Shown here: positions 26,900-35,850 of the stretch, piece by piece | Layout: every line of letters begins with the position of its first letter | How positions within the stretch are numbered: position 1 is the stretch's first letter | Assembly: GCF_003269275.1 (NCBI RefSeq) | Contig: NZ_QLTS01000002.1 | Location: forward strand, 25,922-89,921 | DNA: 64,000 nt | From: Phascolarctobacterium faecium DSM 14760 | GTDB taxonomy: Bacteria; Bacillota; Negativicutes; Acidaminococcales; Acidaminococcaceae | Direction of reading: 5' to 3' | Translations under genes and position numbers: made by a program | Notes under the pieces: model-generated | The model's database searches: none | What the model saw: the letters and a program-made list of their open reading frames with translations, nothing else | What the model was told of the DNA's origin: nothing

Positions 26900-28447
26900 C
26901 TATTCACTCACCCGTTCTAAAATTGCTTTCAAGCCGTAAACTTCTTCAAAAAATGTCGCTTTACCAGCGAAAGTCCATTCTTCCAAAGTCAAATCGACCT
27001 TGCTTTTAGCTTCAATTAACATCGTCCCATCTTTAATGCTGACTTTGCAAAATTTGATTTTCTGCTGATAACTGCGGTCCATCGCATCAGCTAGACGCAC
27101 TAAGGCAGCTATTTTCGCTACTAACGGCGTCAGTTCTTTTTCCATTTCCGGGCTGCCGGCCTTGTTTTCAAAGAGCTGATTGGCATGGTAATAGCTTGCC
27201 AGCGCCACGATTTTTTTATCATTATCACTGAACCCTAAAATGTCCGTTGACATAATAAGCTTATAGGTATAAAGCGAATGACTGCGCATCGAAATATATT
27301 TACCGATATCATGCAGCAGCGCCGTAGCCTGCACTAAAGTGCGGCAGTGCTCATCCATACCATGGCTTTTACTTAATTTATCAAACATTGCCAGCGCCAG
27401 CCGTTCTACCTGTTTGGCGTGCTTAACGTCATAATTATAATGTTCGCCGATATTATGGATCAGGCTTAATTGCTCTTTTTCAAGCTCGGCAGCATACTCT
27501 TTATCTGTCTTCGGTCCTATATGCAGCAGCTGAATACCATCGATAAAACGATCGGCGGTAATAATTATCTCTTTTGTCGGCACTAAAGCCAGCAGCTGTT
27601 CATATAAAAGAATCGTCGGCAGTACTAATTCTGCCACACTTTCCTTTATCTTGAATACCTTTATGATCTGCGGCAGATTTAGTTTGTGGACCTTATTAAA
27701 AAGTTCCATAAACTCCTCGGCTTTAATCCTTGTTACCTTAGCCTGAGTATCCAGTCCCAACATCTGTAAAAGCAGTTCGGTTTCCGTACCGGAAAGGATC
27801 AAATAGCGGATATTGGCATCCTTCAGAGCTTCACGCACAGGCCCCATCGTACTAGCCAGAAACTCTGTCAGCGCCAGATTGAACTGCATACCATTACGCT
27901 GATTACGGTTAAAACTTTCTTTAATCCTGATGATGCCTACATGAAAATTCTGCTGATATTTAATTTTTTCATCATCAACAAAAGTGATGCCCAACCCACC
28001 CGAAGAAATATCCATCAGCAGCATACCATAATCTTTGCCGTTAATGCCTTCACTGCGCAAAGTCTGCCTAATCGCCGTATACTTCGTATAAATTTCCTGT
28101 GGCATATCAACAACTTTTACTTTCAAACCAGTTTTGATATAAATCTGATCCAGCAAAAACACCTGGTTCAACGCTTCACGCACAGCGGTCGTTGCCTGCA
28201 CACTGCATTCTTCCACACCATATTCGGACATCAGGCGTTTGTAGCCCTGCAGCAGTTCACAGATTTCGCTGACCATACTGAAAGGGATAATTTTATTTTT
28301 AAAAGTTTCTTCGCCCAATTTGACTCTGTGGTTACATTGTTCGATTACTTTTACCTTATTCATATTGCGGTATTCAACTATTTGCATGCTGATCATCTCT
28401 GATCCGAGATGTATCGCGGCAAAGGTTGTATAGCTTTTCTTTTTCAC
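26900..28447 (-). CDS. Ppx/GppA-like protein with HD domain, degenerate N-terminal motifs
   Basis: 515 residues with an N-terminal ASKHA-fold Ppx/GppA module (about 10-300) and a C-terminal HD domain (about 320-500). In the first part the phosphate-1 motif DxGSNS is replaced by IHLGSEM, the GxEEA loop by MPQEIY, and DxGGGS by DISSGG, so phosphatase activity is doubtful. The HD residues are intact (HAKQ, LLHDIG, RSHSLYTYKLI, LADAMD). It is coupled to ppk1. I infer a regulatory or HD-dependent hydrolase role rather than exopolyphosphatase. The GTG chosen is 7 nt after GAGGAGG; the longer frame starts at a TTG too close to it. Confidence 0.8.
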   Translation of the reverse strand: MKKKSYTTFAAIHLGSEMISMQIVEYRNMNKVKVIEQCNHRVKLGEETFKNKIIPFSMVSEICELLQGYKRLMSEYGVEECSVQATTAVREALNQVFLLDQIYIKTGLKVKVVDMPQEIYTKYTAIRQTLRSEGINGKDYGMLLMDISSGGLGITFVDDEKIKYQQNFHVGIIRIKESFNRNQRNGMQFNLALTEFLASTMGPVREALKDANIRYLILSGTETELLLQMLGLDTQAKVTRIKAEEFMELFNKVHKLNLPQIIKVFKIKESVAELVLPTILLYEQLLALVPTKEIIITADRFIDGIQLLHIGPKTDKEYAAELEKEQLSLIHNIGEHYNYDVKHAKQVERLALAMFDKLSKSHGMDEHCRTLVQATALLHDIGKYISMRSHSLYTYKLIMSTDILGFSDNDKKIVALASYYHANQLFENKAGSPEMEKELTPLVAKIAALVRLADAMDRSYQQKIKFCKVSIKDGTMLIEAKSKVDLTLEEWTFAGKATFFEEVYGLKAILERVSE

Positions 28448-28524
28448 AAACAAACCTCCTCTATTTTATATTAAATTCGACATCAGACCTCTAAATCCTT
28501 GCACAAACGTTACTTTTTACAATT

Positions 28525-28542
28525 TTTTACGTAAAATTTTAC
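28525..28542. promoter_or_regulatory. overlapping palindromes between the divergent ppx-type genes
   Basis: TTTTACGTAAAA and GTAAAATTTTAC overlap by six bases; each is a perfect 12-bp palindrome. The 196-bp region between the two divergent genes is AT-rich; a shared operator is possible but not shown. Confidence 0.3.
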
Positions 28543-28643
28543 AAAATCACTTAAATTACGCAGGATTTTTTTAATCTGTGAGTAATATATAAAATATATC
28601 TTTTTAATCGAGGAACGTTTTCTATTTACTGGGAGTGAAAAAT

Positions 28644-30161
28644 ATGCAGCGTATCGCAATCATCGATATCGGTTCTAACTCAGCCCGTCTTGTAATCAGC
28701 CATATTTATAAAAATGGCGCTTACAACATGGTTTATAATCAAAAAGAAGCATTGCGGCTCAGTCAGAAGCTTGATAAAACCGGTCGTTTAACAGAAGAAG
28801 CTTTCGCTTCAACCCTGGAAACGATGAAAAGCTTCGCTTATATGTGCCGGCTTTATAATGCCGACAAAACCATTGCCGTGGCTACAGCCGCTATCCGCTC
28901 AGCTCCAAACGGCCCTGAACTGACGCGTCTTGTAGAAGCAGAAACAGGTATTACCCTGCATATCATTACAGGTAATACCGAGGCCTACATCAGTTATCTG
29001 GGCGTTATCAATACGCTGCCGGTTAAAGATGGTATTATCTTTGACCTGGGCGGCGGCAGTACCGAATTGATCCTCTTTAAAAACAGGCAGATCGTTGAGT
29101 CTGTTTCTCTGCCCTTCGGCGCAGTAAACACTACCGATATGTTCAATACACGCGGTACTATGTCACCTAATGTTTACAGCGATATGAGCTTTTTCCTGCT
29201 CAGCCGTCTTTCACAGCATCCCTGGCTCAAACAAAACAGACTGCCGCTTATAGGCGTCGGCGGTACGGCGCGTACCCTTGGCAAAATGCAGCAGAAGCGC
29301 AGTAAATACCCGTCTTCAAAAATCCATAACTACAAATTTTCAGCACAGGCTTTCCATGATATTTTCAGCCAGCTGCGCAGCACAACTTTAGAACAGCGCC
29401 GTAAAATAGCCGGCCTCAGCAGCGAACGTGCCGATATTATTTTAGCCGGTGCCGGTATCATTAATTGTTTACTGGAAACAACCGGTTGTAAACAAATGAT
29501 CATTTCCGGCTGCGGTTTACGTGAAGGATTATTTTTCGATTACTATTCCAAATCCGAAAATATGCCCCTGATCGCGCCCGATATCCTGGATCGCAGTACG
29601 CAGAATATTTTAACTCTCTATACCCCTGACACTACGCACAGCAAACATATCACCGAGCTTGCACTGACTATGTTTGACGCCTGGAAAGATTTACATAAGC
29701 TGGACAAGGATTATCGAAAGCTGCTGAAAACAGCGGCTCTGCTGCATGATATCGGTATCACCATCAACTTCTACAGCCACGCCCGGCACAGTGCGTATAT
29801 GATCCAAAACGCTCAGATTTTTGGGCTTTCACATCGTGAACAGCTGATAACTTCCGCTATCGCCGGCTGGCATAACGGCATCTCCAAAAATTATTTTCGG
29901 GATCGAAACTACAAAGAATTGTTAAACGAAAATCACTGGCAGGCTATCAATAAATTATCTTTATTGCTGGCGCTTGCGGAAAGCCTTGATTATTCACAAA
30001 CCAATCAGATACGCGGCATTCAGCCACGTATCGAAAAAAAACATGCTGTACTGACATTACATGCCGAAGGTATACCCAGCATCGAGATGCATCAGATCAA
30101 ACAGCATATCCGTTGGTTTGCCAAAGTTTTCGGTGTCGAGCTCAGCGTGCAGCTGGGATAA
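28644..30161 (+). CDS. ppx: exopolyphosphatase / Ppx-GppA family phosphatase with HD domain
   Basis: 505 residues with the same two-domain layout as its divergent neighbour, but with canonical motifs: IDIGSNSARLVI at the start, GNTEAYISY for the Glu loop near 115, and IFDLGGGSTELILF near 133. The HD part has LLHDIG and HARHSAYMI. It should hydrolyse polyphosphate ends or pppGpp. The ATG used is 8 nt after GGGAG; the upstream GTG overlaps that site. The pair of ppx genes and ppk1 suggest coordinated control of polyphosphate. Confidence 0.88.
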   Translation: MQRIAIIDIGSNSARLVISHIYKNGAYNMVYNQKEALRLSQKLDKTGRLTEEAFASTLETMKSFAYMCRLYNADKTIAVATAAIRSAPNGPELTRLVEAETGITLHIITGNTEAYISYLGVINTLPVKDGIIFDLGGGSTELILFKNRQIVESVSLPFGAVNTTDMFNTRGTMSPNVYSDMSFFLLSRLSQHPWLKQNRLPLIGVGGTARTLGKMQQKRSKYPSSKIHNYKFSAQAFHDIFSQLRSTTLEQRRKIAGLSSERADIILAGAGIINCLLETTGCKQMIISGCGLREGLFFDYYSKSENMPLIAPDILDRSTQNILTLYTPDTTHSKHITELALTMFDAWKDLHKLDKDYRKLLKTAALLHDIGITINFYSHARHSAYMIQNAQIFGLSHREQLITSAIAGWHNGISKNYFRDRNYKELLNENHWQAINKLSLLLALAESLDYSQTNQIRGIQPRIEKKHAVLTLHAEGIPSIEMHQIKQHIRWFAKVFGVELSVQLG

Positions 30162-30162
30162 A

Positions 30163-30215
30163 AAAATACCTGTTATTTAAACATAATCAACGTTTAGATA
30201 ACAGGTATTTTTATT
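30163..30215. terminator. bidirectional terminator between ppx and the PepT-like gene
   Basis: AAATACCTGTTAT and its perfect complement form 13 bp around a 21-nt loop, with A and T runs at both ends. Confidence 0.85.
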
Positions 30216-30217
30216 TT

Positions 30218-31345
30218 TTATTTTGCCGCAGCCTGCAGAATTCCGTAAACCATCAGCACACTGTTATAAAGATCTTCTTCCAGTATAAATTCATCGACCG
30301 TATGCACTTCACTCATACCAGTGCCTAAAATGACACAGGGCACACCATAAGCATTAATAAAGTTTGCATCACTGCCGCCGCCAGTCACCGTAACATCCGG
30401 TGTAAAACCGTTTGCCTTGCAGGACTCCAGTGCCAGCGTCACAACGTCAGAATCATGACTAAGGTCAAAAGGCTGATACTTATGAATGATCTCCACATCC
30501 ACCTTACCGCCATTAGCAACAACACCTGCATTGACAGTATTAACCAGATAATCACGCTGAGCAGCCAGTTTATCCAGATTACGGCTGCGAACGTCGCTTT
30601 GGATCTCTACTAGATCAGGAACAATATTAGTAGCTAACCCGCCATGGATAACGCCGATATTACAAGTCGTTTCTTCATCAATCCTGGCATATTTTTCAAC
30701 ACCGGCTAAAGCTTTAGCTGCAACCAGAATCGCATTGATGCCTTTTTCAGGAGCAAGTCCGCCGTGGGCAGTTTTACCGTGCACTTTAAAATGTACCCTG
30801 TCCTGTCCAGGAGCAGCCGTAACGATTTCTCCCGGATGGCCCTCACTATCCAGAGCATAGCCAACATCGGCATGCAGCAGGCTCTTGTCCATACAGCGCG
30901 ATCCGTTAACACCGCCTTCTTCAGCAATCGTGAACAAAACCTGGATATCACCGTGTTCAGCCTTTGTTTCCTGCAGCATCCGCACTGCTTCCAGAATAGC
31001 CACTACACCGGATTTATCATCACTGCCTAAAATAGTAGTCCCATCTGACAGGATCTTACCATCTTTTTTAACGACCTTGATGCCTTCGCATGGTTCCACG
31101 CAATCCATATGCGCGGTCAGCAGCACACGTTTCGCTCCGACTTTGTTCCCCGGCAACCATCCCCATAAATTGCCGCATTCGCCGCCTAATTCTTTACCTG
31201 CATCATCTTCCTGTGTCACAAAACCCAGATCTTTCAGCTTCTGCTGCAGAAGTTCAAAAACCTGCCTTTCTTTCAGAGTATGACAGGGAACAGAAACCAA
31301 TTCCACAAATTCATCAAAAATTCTTTCTTTGTTTGCTTCTGCCAT
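30218..31345 (-). CDS. M20-family tripeptidase-like peptidase (PepT type)
   Basis: 375 residues. Zinc-site motifs are visible: LLTAHMDCVEP near 77, LGSDDKSGVVAILEA near 105, FTIAEEGGVNGSR near 136 and ALDSEGHPG near 163, with GKTAHGGLAPEKG for the dimerisation domain. The end has EVHTVDEFI. It releases the N-terminal residue of small peptides in the cytoplasm. The internal ATG is preferred (AAAGG 10 nt before). It ends a six-gene operon that begins with the UDG-like gene; there is no functional link to its neighbours that I can see. Confidence 0.85.
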   Translation of the reverse strand: MAEANKERIFDEFVELVSVPCHTLKERQVFELLQQKLKDLGFVTQEDDAGKELGGECGNLWGWLPGNKVGAKRVLLTAHMDCVEPCEGIKVVKKDGKILSDGTTILGSDDKSGVVAILEAVRMLQETKAEHGDIQVLFTIAEEGGVNGSRCMDKSLLHADVGYALDSEGHPGEIVTAAPGQDRVHFKVHGKTAHGGLAPEKGINAILVAAKALAGVEKYARIDEETTCNIGVIHGGLATNIVPDLVEIQSDVRSRNLDKLAAQRDYLVNTVNAGVVANGGKVDVEIIHKYQPFDLSHDSDVVTLALESCKANGFTPDVTVTGGGSDANFINAYGVPCVILGTGMSEVHTVDEFILEEDLYNSVLMVYGILQAAAK

Positions 31346-31373
31346 TGTCAACACTACCTTTCAAAATTATAAA

Positions 31374-31937
31374 TTACAGCCAGCCGGTATGTTCCAAAAG
31401 AATCTTCGTCCCAATAATGATAAGGACACAGCCGCCCACTAACGTAGCTCTGCTGCCGATCCTCTCTCCTAACCTGAAGCCAGCCAAACCACCTACCATA
31501 GAAAAGATAAAAGTTACCAGACCGATCAGCCCGGCCGCAGTCCAGATATCCACATCTAAAAAAGCAAAACTCACACCAACCGCTAAAGCATCGATGCTGG
31601 TAGCTACAGCCAATGTCAGCATTTCCCTGATATTATAATGCTGCTTTAAATTACAGCTGTCAGCAGCATCGGCCTCACGCAGCATGTTGATTCCCAAATA
31701 GATCAAAAGAATGAAAGCTATCCAATGATCATAGGTTTCAATATAAGATCTGAACCTTATTGCGCAGAAAAAACCAACAACAGGCATCAGTGCCTGAAAA
31801 AATCCAAACCAGATGCCAAAACGCAAGGCTCCACTAAAACGCGAAGCCGGAGCTAAAGCCAAGCTACCGCAGATAGAAACTGCAAAAGCATCCATCGCCA
31901 GACCTACGGCTAAAAGCAATAACTCTAGTAAACCCAA
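31374..31937 (-). CDS. mntP: manganese efflux pump MntP
   Basis: 187 residues, six helices, two repeats of the LysE-like fold. The signature Asp-containing helices AVGLAMDAFAVSICG (about 11-25) and VATSIDALAVGVSFAF (about 109-124) are the MntP hallmarks. It exports Mn2+ across the inner membrane. The start is a TTG six nucleotides after GGAGGG. No yybP-ykoY (Mn2+) riboswitch is present before it, since only 21 nt separate it from the upstream DUF1232 gene in the same operon. Confidence 0.92.
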   Translation of the reverse strand: MGLLELLLLAVGLAMDAFAVSICGSLALAPASRFSGALRFGIWFGFFQALMPVVGFFCAIRFRSYIETYDHWIAFILLIYLGINMLREADAADSCNLKQHYNIREMLTLAVATSIDALAVGVSFAFLDVDIWTAAGLIGLVTFIFSMVGGLAGFRLGERIGSRATLVGGCVLIIIGTKILLEHTGWL

Positions 31938-31958
31938 ATCTAACCCTCCACAACAAGT

Positions 31959-32375
31959 TTAGTCTAATTCACTGGCAGCATCAGTCCCAAAAATATCTTC
32001 AATAAAATGCTTAGATTTTTCTTTAACTTCTGCATCCACATATCCCTGAACCTGCAATAAAGCATAAGTAATAGCCACAAAATCATCACTATAACCTAAA
32101 ACAGGCGTCAAATCGGGAATAAAATCCAAGGGCGCAATCAAATAGCCGATAGCTCCCGTAATAAGTGCTTTCTGTTTCAACGGCACATCAGGTTTCTGTA
32201 AAACATACCACAGCTGCAGCACTTTATAAACTGCCCCTACACCAATTATTTTGGCATATTTCCGCAGTTTTTCCTTAAAGCTGTGCTCGCTGTAATCCTG
32301 TTTATATTTCTGCAGTTCCTGTGTATTGATTTTAGAACTGTCAAAGCTTTTCTCATCCTGCTTTTTATCTGTCAT
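31959..32375 (-). CDS. DUF1232 (YkvA-like) protein
   Basis: 138 residues. A charged, Lys-rich N-terminal 45 residues is followed by the DUF1232 core, in which ALITGAIGYLIAPLDFIPDLTPV holds the family's conserved YLI-P-DFIPD pattern, then YSDDFVAI. Probably membrane-associated. The family has no established role. It is 11 nt after the second ThrE gene and 21 nt before mntP. Confidence 0.85.
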   Translation of the reverse strand: MTDKKQDEKSFDSSKINTQELQKYKQDYSEHSFKEKLRKYAKIIGVGAVYKVLQLWYVLQKPDVPLKQKALITGAIGYLIAPLDFIPDLTPVLGYSDDFVAITYALLQVQGYVDAEVKEKSKHFIEDIFGTDAASELD

Positions 32376-32386
32376 CTTCTATCGCC

Positions 32387-32860
32387 TCAGCAAACGTCCT
32401 TACCATGATACTTGATTAAAAATCTTCTGTCTTTCCTGATCTTCAGAACACGAAATAAACTGGAAACCAGCATCACACCAACGGCTATAGCGCACGAATC
32501 GGTTATTGCCGTCAGCAGAATCGACATACCGCCATTATAATCATTATTGATTACGGCAAACATCCCTTTATAGATACCTAACCCAGGAACCAACGGAATA
32601 ATACCGGGAATGACAAAAACAGTTGCCGGCTGTTTAAAAATCCGTGCTGAAAGCTCACTCAAGAGCGCCAAAGCAAGCGTCCCGAAAAAGTTGGCATAAA
32701 ACGAACTGTAACCCATCTGATCACGCAGACTTATAAAAACCACCCAGCCAACAGCTCCAATCAAACCATCTGTCAGCAAGATTTTTTTAGGTGACTGAAA
32801 TAATACCGCAAAAGCCATTGTTGCAATAAATGCAAAAATAAAGGAAGTGATTATTTCCAT
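32387..32860 (-). CDS. threonine/serine exporter, small subunit (ThrE C-terminal type)
   Basis: 157 residues with four to five helices, equivalent to the second half of ThrE (DUF3815). The TPVFVIPGIIPLVPGLGIYKGMF-like segment near residue 88 (FVIPGIIPLVPG) is the family signature. It would pair with the DUF1212 protein encoded just upstream to export threonine or serine. The ATG used gives a 10-nt overlap with that gene and follows GGGGTGGG; the longer GTG start would lie within the ribosome site. Confidence 0.85.
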   Translation of the reverse strand: MEIITSFIFAFIATMAFAVLFQSPKKILLTDGLIGAVGWVVFISLRDQMGYSSFYANFFGTLALALLSELSARIFKQPATVFVIPGIIPLVPGLGIYKGMFAVINNDYNGGMSILLTAITDSCAIAVGVMLVSSLFRVLKIRKDRRFLIKYHGKDVC

Positions 32861-33642
32861 AAATCCCACCCCCACAATACCCAGGCACGCAGCGCGAAAG
32901 CGATACCAATAGCAATAGATGCAGCAAAGAGCAGAGCCTCTGCTATCCTCGCATTGCCGGAAAGCAAATCTCCTGCCATATAATCACGCAGACCATTAGT
33001 AAAAGCCACACCAGGTACAAAAGGCATCAAAGCACCAACAATGATTTTTTCCATTGTGCATTGCACGCTTACAGCACAGCAAATGAGCGCTACGACACCA
33101 ATTGCCACACCAGCCAGCGCATTCTCCCAAAACGCACTTGGGCGATAGCCTGCAATCTGTTTCAAAACCAGCATGGCAATACCGCCAGTTATAAAAGCAG
33201 CAATAAAATCATGGCTGTTGCCGCCCAGCATCGCCGAAAAAGAAGCTGATGCTATAGCAGAAGCCAGACAAACCTTCCATTTGCCATAAGGCACCTGTGC
33301 TTTCAGTTTTTCTTCCAGCCAGGCCATCGTTCCACGATAGCTCATTGGCCAGCGCTCAAATTTATAAGACATATCATTCATTTCACTGATCATGCCTAAA
33401 TTGGTGGTACGATAACGAATTCGGCTGACACAGTTAAAACTGTCAACCTGTTCGTTACCCAAAATTATTACCGTCGGGGTTACAAAAATATCAACTTCAT
33501 AGCCATTAGCAATACAAAAGCGGTTAATAGTATCCTCTACACGATACGTTTCCGCACCGCTTTTGAGTAAAATTTTACCTACCATCAATGCTACTTTTAA
33601 GGTTTCGTCACGCGTCATTTTATTTTCATGCGCTTGTTCCAT
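32851..33642 (-). CDS. threonine/serine exporter, large subunit (ThrE N-terminal, DUF1212)
   Basis: 263 residues. The cytoplasmic N-terminal half has the DUF1212 pattern (LKSGAETYRVEDTINRFC near 30, VDIFVTPTVIIL near 52) and the C-terminal half has five helices with GALMPFVPGVAFTNGLRDYMAGD near 210. It works with the small subunit as an amino acid exporter in the inner membrane. Two nearby ATG starts exist; the second has GGGG at 7 nt and avoids the first, which overlaps the UDG stop codon. Confidence 0.88.
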   Translation of the reverse strand: MEQAHENKMTRDETLKVALMVGKILLKSGAETYRVEDTINRFCIANGYEVDIFVTPTVIILGNEQVDSFNCVSRIRYRTTNLGMISEMNDMSYKFERWPMSYRGTMAWLEEKLKAQVPYGKWKVCLASAIASASFSAMLGGNSHDFIAAFITGGIAMLVLKQIAGYRPSAFWENALAGVAIGVVALICCAVSVQCTMEKIIVGALMPFVPGVAFTNGLRDYMAGDLLSGNARIAEALLFAASIAIGIAFALRAWVLWGWDLWK

Positions 33643-33644
33643 AA

Positions 33645-34340
33645 TCATTCCCCGTTAGTAAACAGCTGTGCAACTGCAGCCTTAAAACGATTGGCGCCTC
33701 CCATGGATGGATGCGGAACGCAAGCTACGCATTCAACTCCATAACGCTGCAGTGTCCCTGCTGATTTTTGACCAATAGCAACTATTTTTAAAGTTGGCAC
33801 TAAAGCCAACAGCATTTTTGCATATTCTATACCCGCATCCAGCTCCTCATTCGTAGGAGTTCGATTAGTAAGCAGATCATCTTTTTTATGCGGATGAAAG
33901 GGAAAAATATTCCATAAAATGGTATCAAAAGCTGACAATTCATGTCTTGCCAAAGTATTCCACATTACTGTAGCCGTAGGCTCATTAAAACCGCTTTGTT
34001 TTTGTGTACTTTTAAGCAGTTCACTTTCAGGGTTACTGGTTCTGCGGTAATCCCATTCACCTAAAACTGCCTCAGGCTTTATATCAGGATGCAGGCCCAG
34101 TAAAATCCGTTCGGAAGTCATCGCCATTCCCGAGAAATGTCCGCCCTGATAACCAAGACCTTCCGCAATAAATAAATAATGCGCCTTTTGACGCAGCTGT
34201 AAATATCTGGTCAAATTAGCCGCACGGATAACAGGAGCATCACTGCTTATATCACATTTGGGGTCGTAATCACGCCAAGGATTGAAAACCAAAGGGCTTT
34301 GATATTCTTTTAATGCCTGTATGAAATTCTCAATTTTCAC
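33645..34340 (-). CDS. uracil-DNA glycosylase-superfamily protein
   Basis: 231 residues. UDG-fold motifs are FIAEGLGYQGGHFSGMAMTSER near 57 (motif 1 region), DTILWNIFPFHPH near 137, and VPHPSMGGANRF near 208 (motif 3 with His and Ser). These are diverged from family 1 Ung. It may excise uracil or other damaged bases from DNA, or be a relative with another role. It heads an operon with thrE genes, DUF1232, mntP and a peptidase, an unusual setting. The start is a GTG after GGAGGG. Confidence 0.8.
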   Translation of the reverse strand: MKIENFIQALKEYQSPLVFNPWRDYDPKCDISSDAPVIRAANLTRYLQLRQKAHYLFIAEGLGYQGGHFSGMAMTSERILLGLHPDIKPEAVLGEWDYRRTSNPESELLKSTQKQSGFNEPTATVMWNTLARHELSAFDTILWNIFPFHPHKKDDLLTNRTPTNEELDAGIEYAKMLLALVPTLKIVAIGQKSAGTLQRYGVECVACVPHPSMGGANRFKAAVAQLFTNGE

Positions 34341-34439
34341 ATTATCCCTCCGACGTTTATTATATCACAAAAAAATGTTAAGCATAGTGCTGCAGAACGC
34401 AGATTTTTTGCAAAATACAGTATTGTAAATAAATAAATA

Positions 34440-34468
34440 GAAAAACGCCCGCAACAAAAGCGGGCGTT
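34440..34468 (-). terminator. rho-independent terminator of dcuC
   Basis: AACGCCCGC and its perfect complement with a 7-nt loop and TTTTTC on the minus strand. Confidence 0.88.
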
Positions 34469-34479
34469 CCTTGCTAAAA

Positions 34480-35739
34480 TCAGAACAGCAGAATGACCAT
34501 GCCTGCCAGCAAGGCCAGAGTAATACCCAAAGCATTACGTTTGCAAACTTCCATCGGATCGACACCGGCAATACCGGCGCAGATAATGGTCGCACCTGCA
34601 ATCGGAGACATTGTCCGTCCCAAGGTTCCACCCAAGGCAGCCATGGAACCCATATCAATAGCCTGCAATCCAAACTGTGCCGCATGCGGAGTAACAGCTT
34701 CGTTAAAAGCTACAGTTGCAGCATCGCCGGAACCGGAGATCATTGCCAGAATAAACGGGCCAAAGGTTGCAGCGATCTTAACGATGCCGGTAGATTCAAG
34801 CATCCAGTTGATCAGGGCTTTGACCAGCCCCAGAGACTGCATTCCGGAAACGAAAACGCCAACAGAAATGATGATACCAATAATATTGGCATAAGCATCC
34901 CCCATGCCATCAAAGAAAGATTTCGTCAGCTTAGTAGGGTTACTGCGAGTCACAGCCAAGCTCAGCAAAGCGCCGATCAACATAGCCTGAGGCACACCCA
35001 TTTTCAGAATCGGTGCCATACCTGTAGAACCAACCAGTAAAATAATTACCGGCAGCAGCGGCATCAGAGCATACAGCGGATTAATCTTTAAATCCTCAGC
35101 CACCGCATCGTTACCGCCTTCCGGCAGATAACCTTTATTTTCTTTCAGGAAAATAGCAAGGATAGTCAATGTGGTTGCAGCGATAATAACACCAACGATA
35201 TCAGCCATCATATGGTGAGTAATAACTTCGGTGATTTCAACATTAGACAATTTGGCAATAACGCCGTTATGTACCAGGCCGGGATTCAGCATACTCCCAT
35301 AAGTACCTGATTTTACGGCAGCTGCTGCCATCGCCGGGTGGATACCGGCAGACATCAGAATAGGAATAAAAATAACACCGACAGCAGCACTGCAGCCTGC
35401 CGCGCTTGGAATTGCTATATTAATGATAAAAGTCGCAATAGTAGCACCAGGTATGAGCATAAAGCCCATTTTTTTCAGCACTTTACCAATAGCGACAACC
35501 AAATGTTTATCACAGCCGGTATATTTCATAACCATAGCAAAACCCATGCAGGAACATACGGAAGTAATAAGTCCGGCATTTGTCATACTTTTAGCAAATG
35601 CATCCAATGCTGCCATAGGTTTACCAGCAATAACAGCCATTAAAATACCTGCAGCAATCAGCACCATTCTTGATTCATGTCTTTTCAACAGCAGATAAAT
35701 GACGCCGATAACAATAATTGCACCAATAATTACCATCAT
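34480..35739 (-). CDS. dcuC: C4-dicarboxylate transporter, DcuC family
   Basis: 419 residues, about twelve hydrophobic segments. DcuC-like signatures are INIAIPSAAGCSAAVGVIFIPIL near 107, SGTYGSMLNPGLVHN near 145, and ISGSGDAATVAFNEAV near 335. The family carries succinate, fumarate or malate in anaerobes, mainly succinate efflux, but in succinate-using gut bacteria it could import. It is monocistronic with an extended -10 promoter and its own terminator. The ribosome site is GGGAGGGG. Confidence 0.85.
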   Translation of the reverse strand: MMVIIGAIIVIGVIYLLLKRHESRMVLIAAGILMAVIAGKPMAALDAFAKSMTNAGLITSVCSCMGFAMVMKYTGCDKHLVVAIGKVLKKMGFMLIPGATIATFIINIAIPSAAGCSAAVGVIFIPILMSAGIHPAMAAAAVKSGTYGSMLNPGLVHNGVIAKLSNVEITEVITHHMMADIVGVIIAATTLTILAIFLKENKGYLPEGGNDAVAEDLKINPLYALMPLLPVIILLVGSTGMAPILKMGVPQAMLIGALLSLAVTRSNPTKLTKSFFDGMGDAYANIIGIIISVGVFVSGMQSLGLVKALINWMLESTGIVKIAATFGPFILAMISGSGDAATVAFNEAVTPHAAQFGLQAIDMGSMAALGGTLGRTMSPIAGATIICAGIAGVDPMEVCKRNALGITLALLAGMVILLF

Positions 35740-35771
35740 AAATAACCCCTCCCAAAAAATTAATACAAGGT

Positions 35772-35780
35772 ATTATAGCA
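35772..35780 (-). promoter_or_regulatory. extended -10 promoter of dcuC
   Basis: TGCTATAAT on the minus strand, 33 nt before the ATG, no good -35 box. Confidence 0.6.
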
Positions 35781-35850
35781 TTGCTGCAATGTAAAATTCC
35801 AGTATTTACGTATATGTATACAAAATACATTCACTATGTGCTGAATATTT

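Noticed and set aside
26900..28447. Calling the minus-strand ppx-like gene an exopolyphosphatase
   Set aside because: Key phosphate-binding motifs are lost, so only the fold family is stated.
31938..31958. yybP-ykoY manganese riboswitch before mntP
   Set aside because: Only 21 nt lie between mntP and the gene before it.
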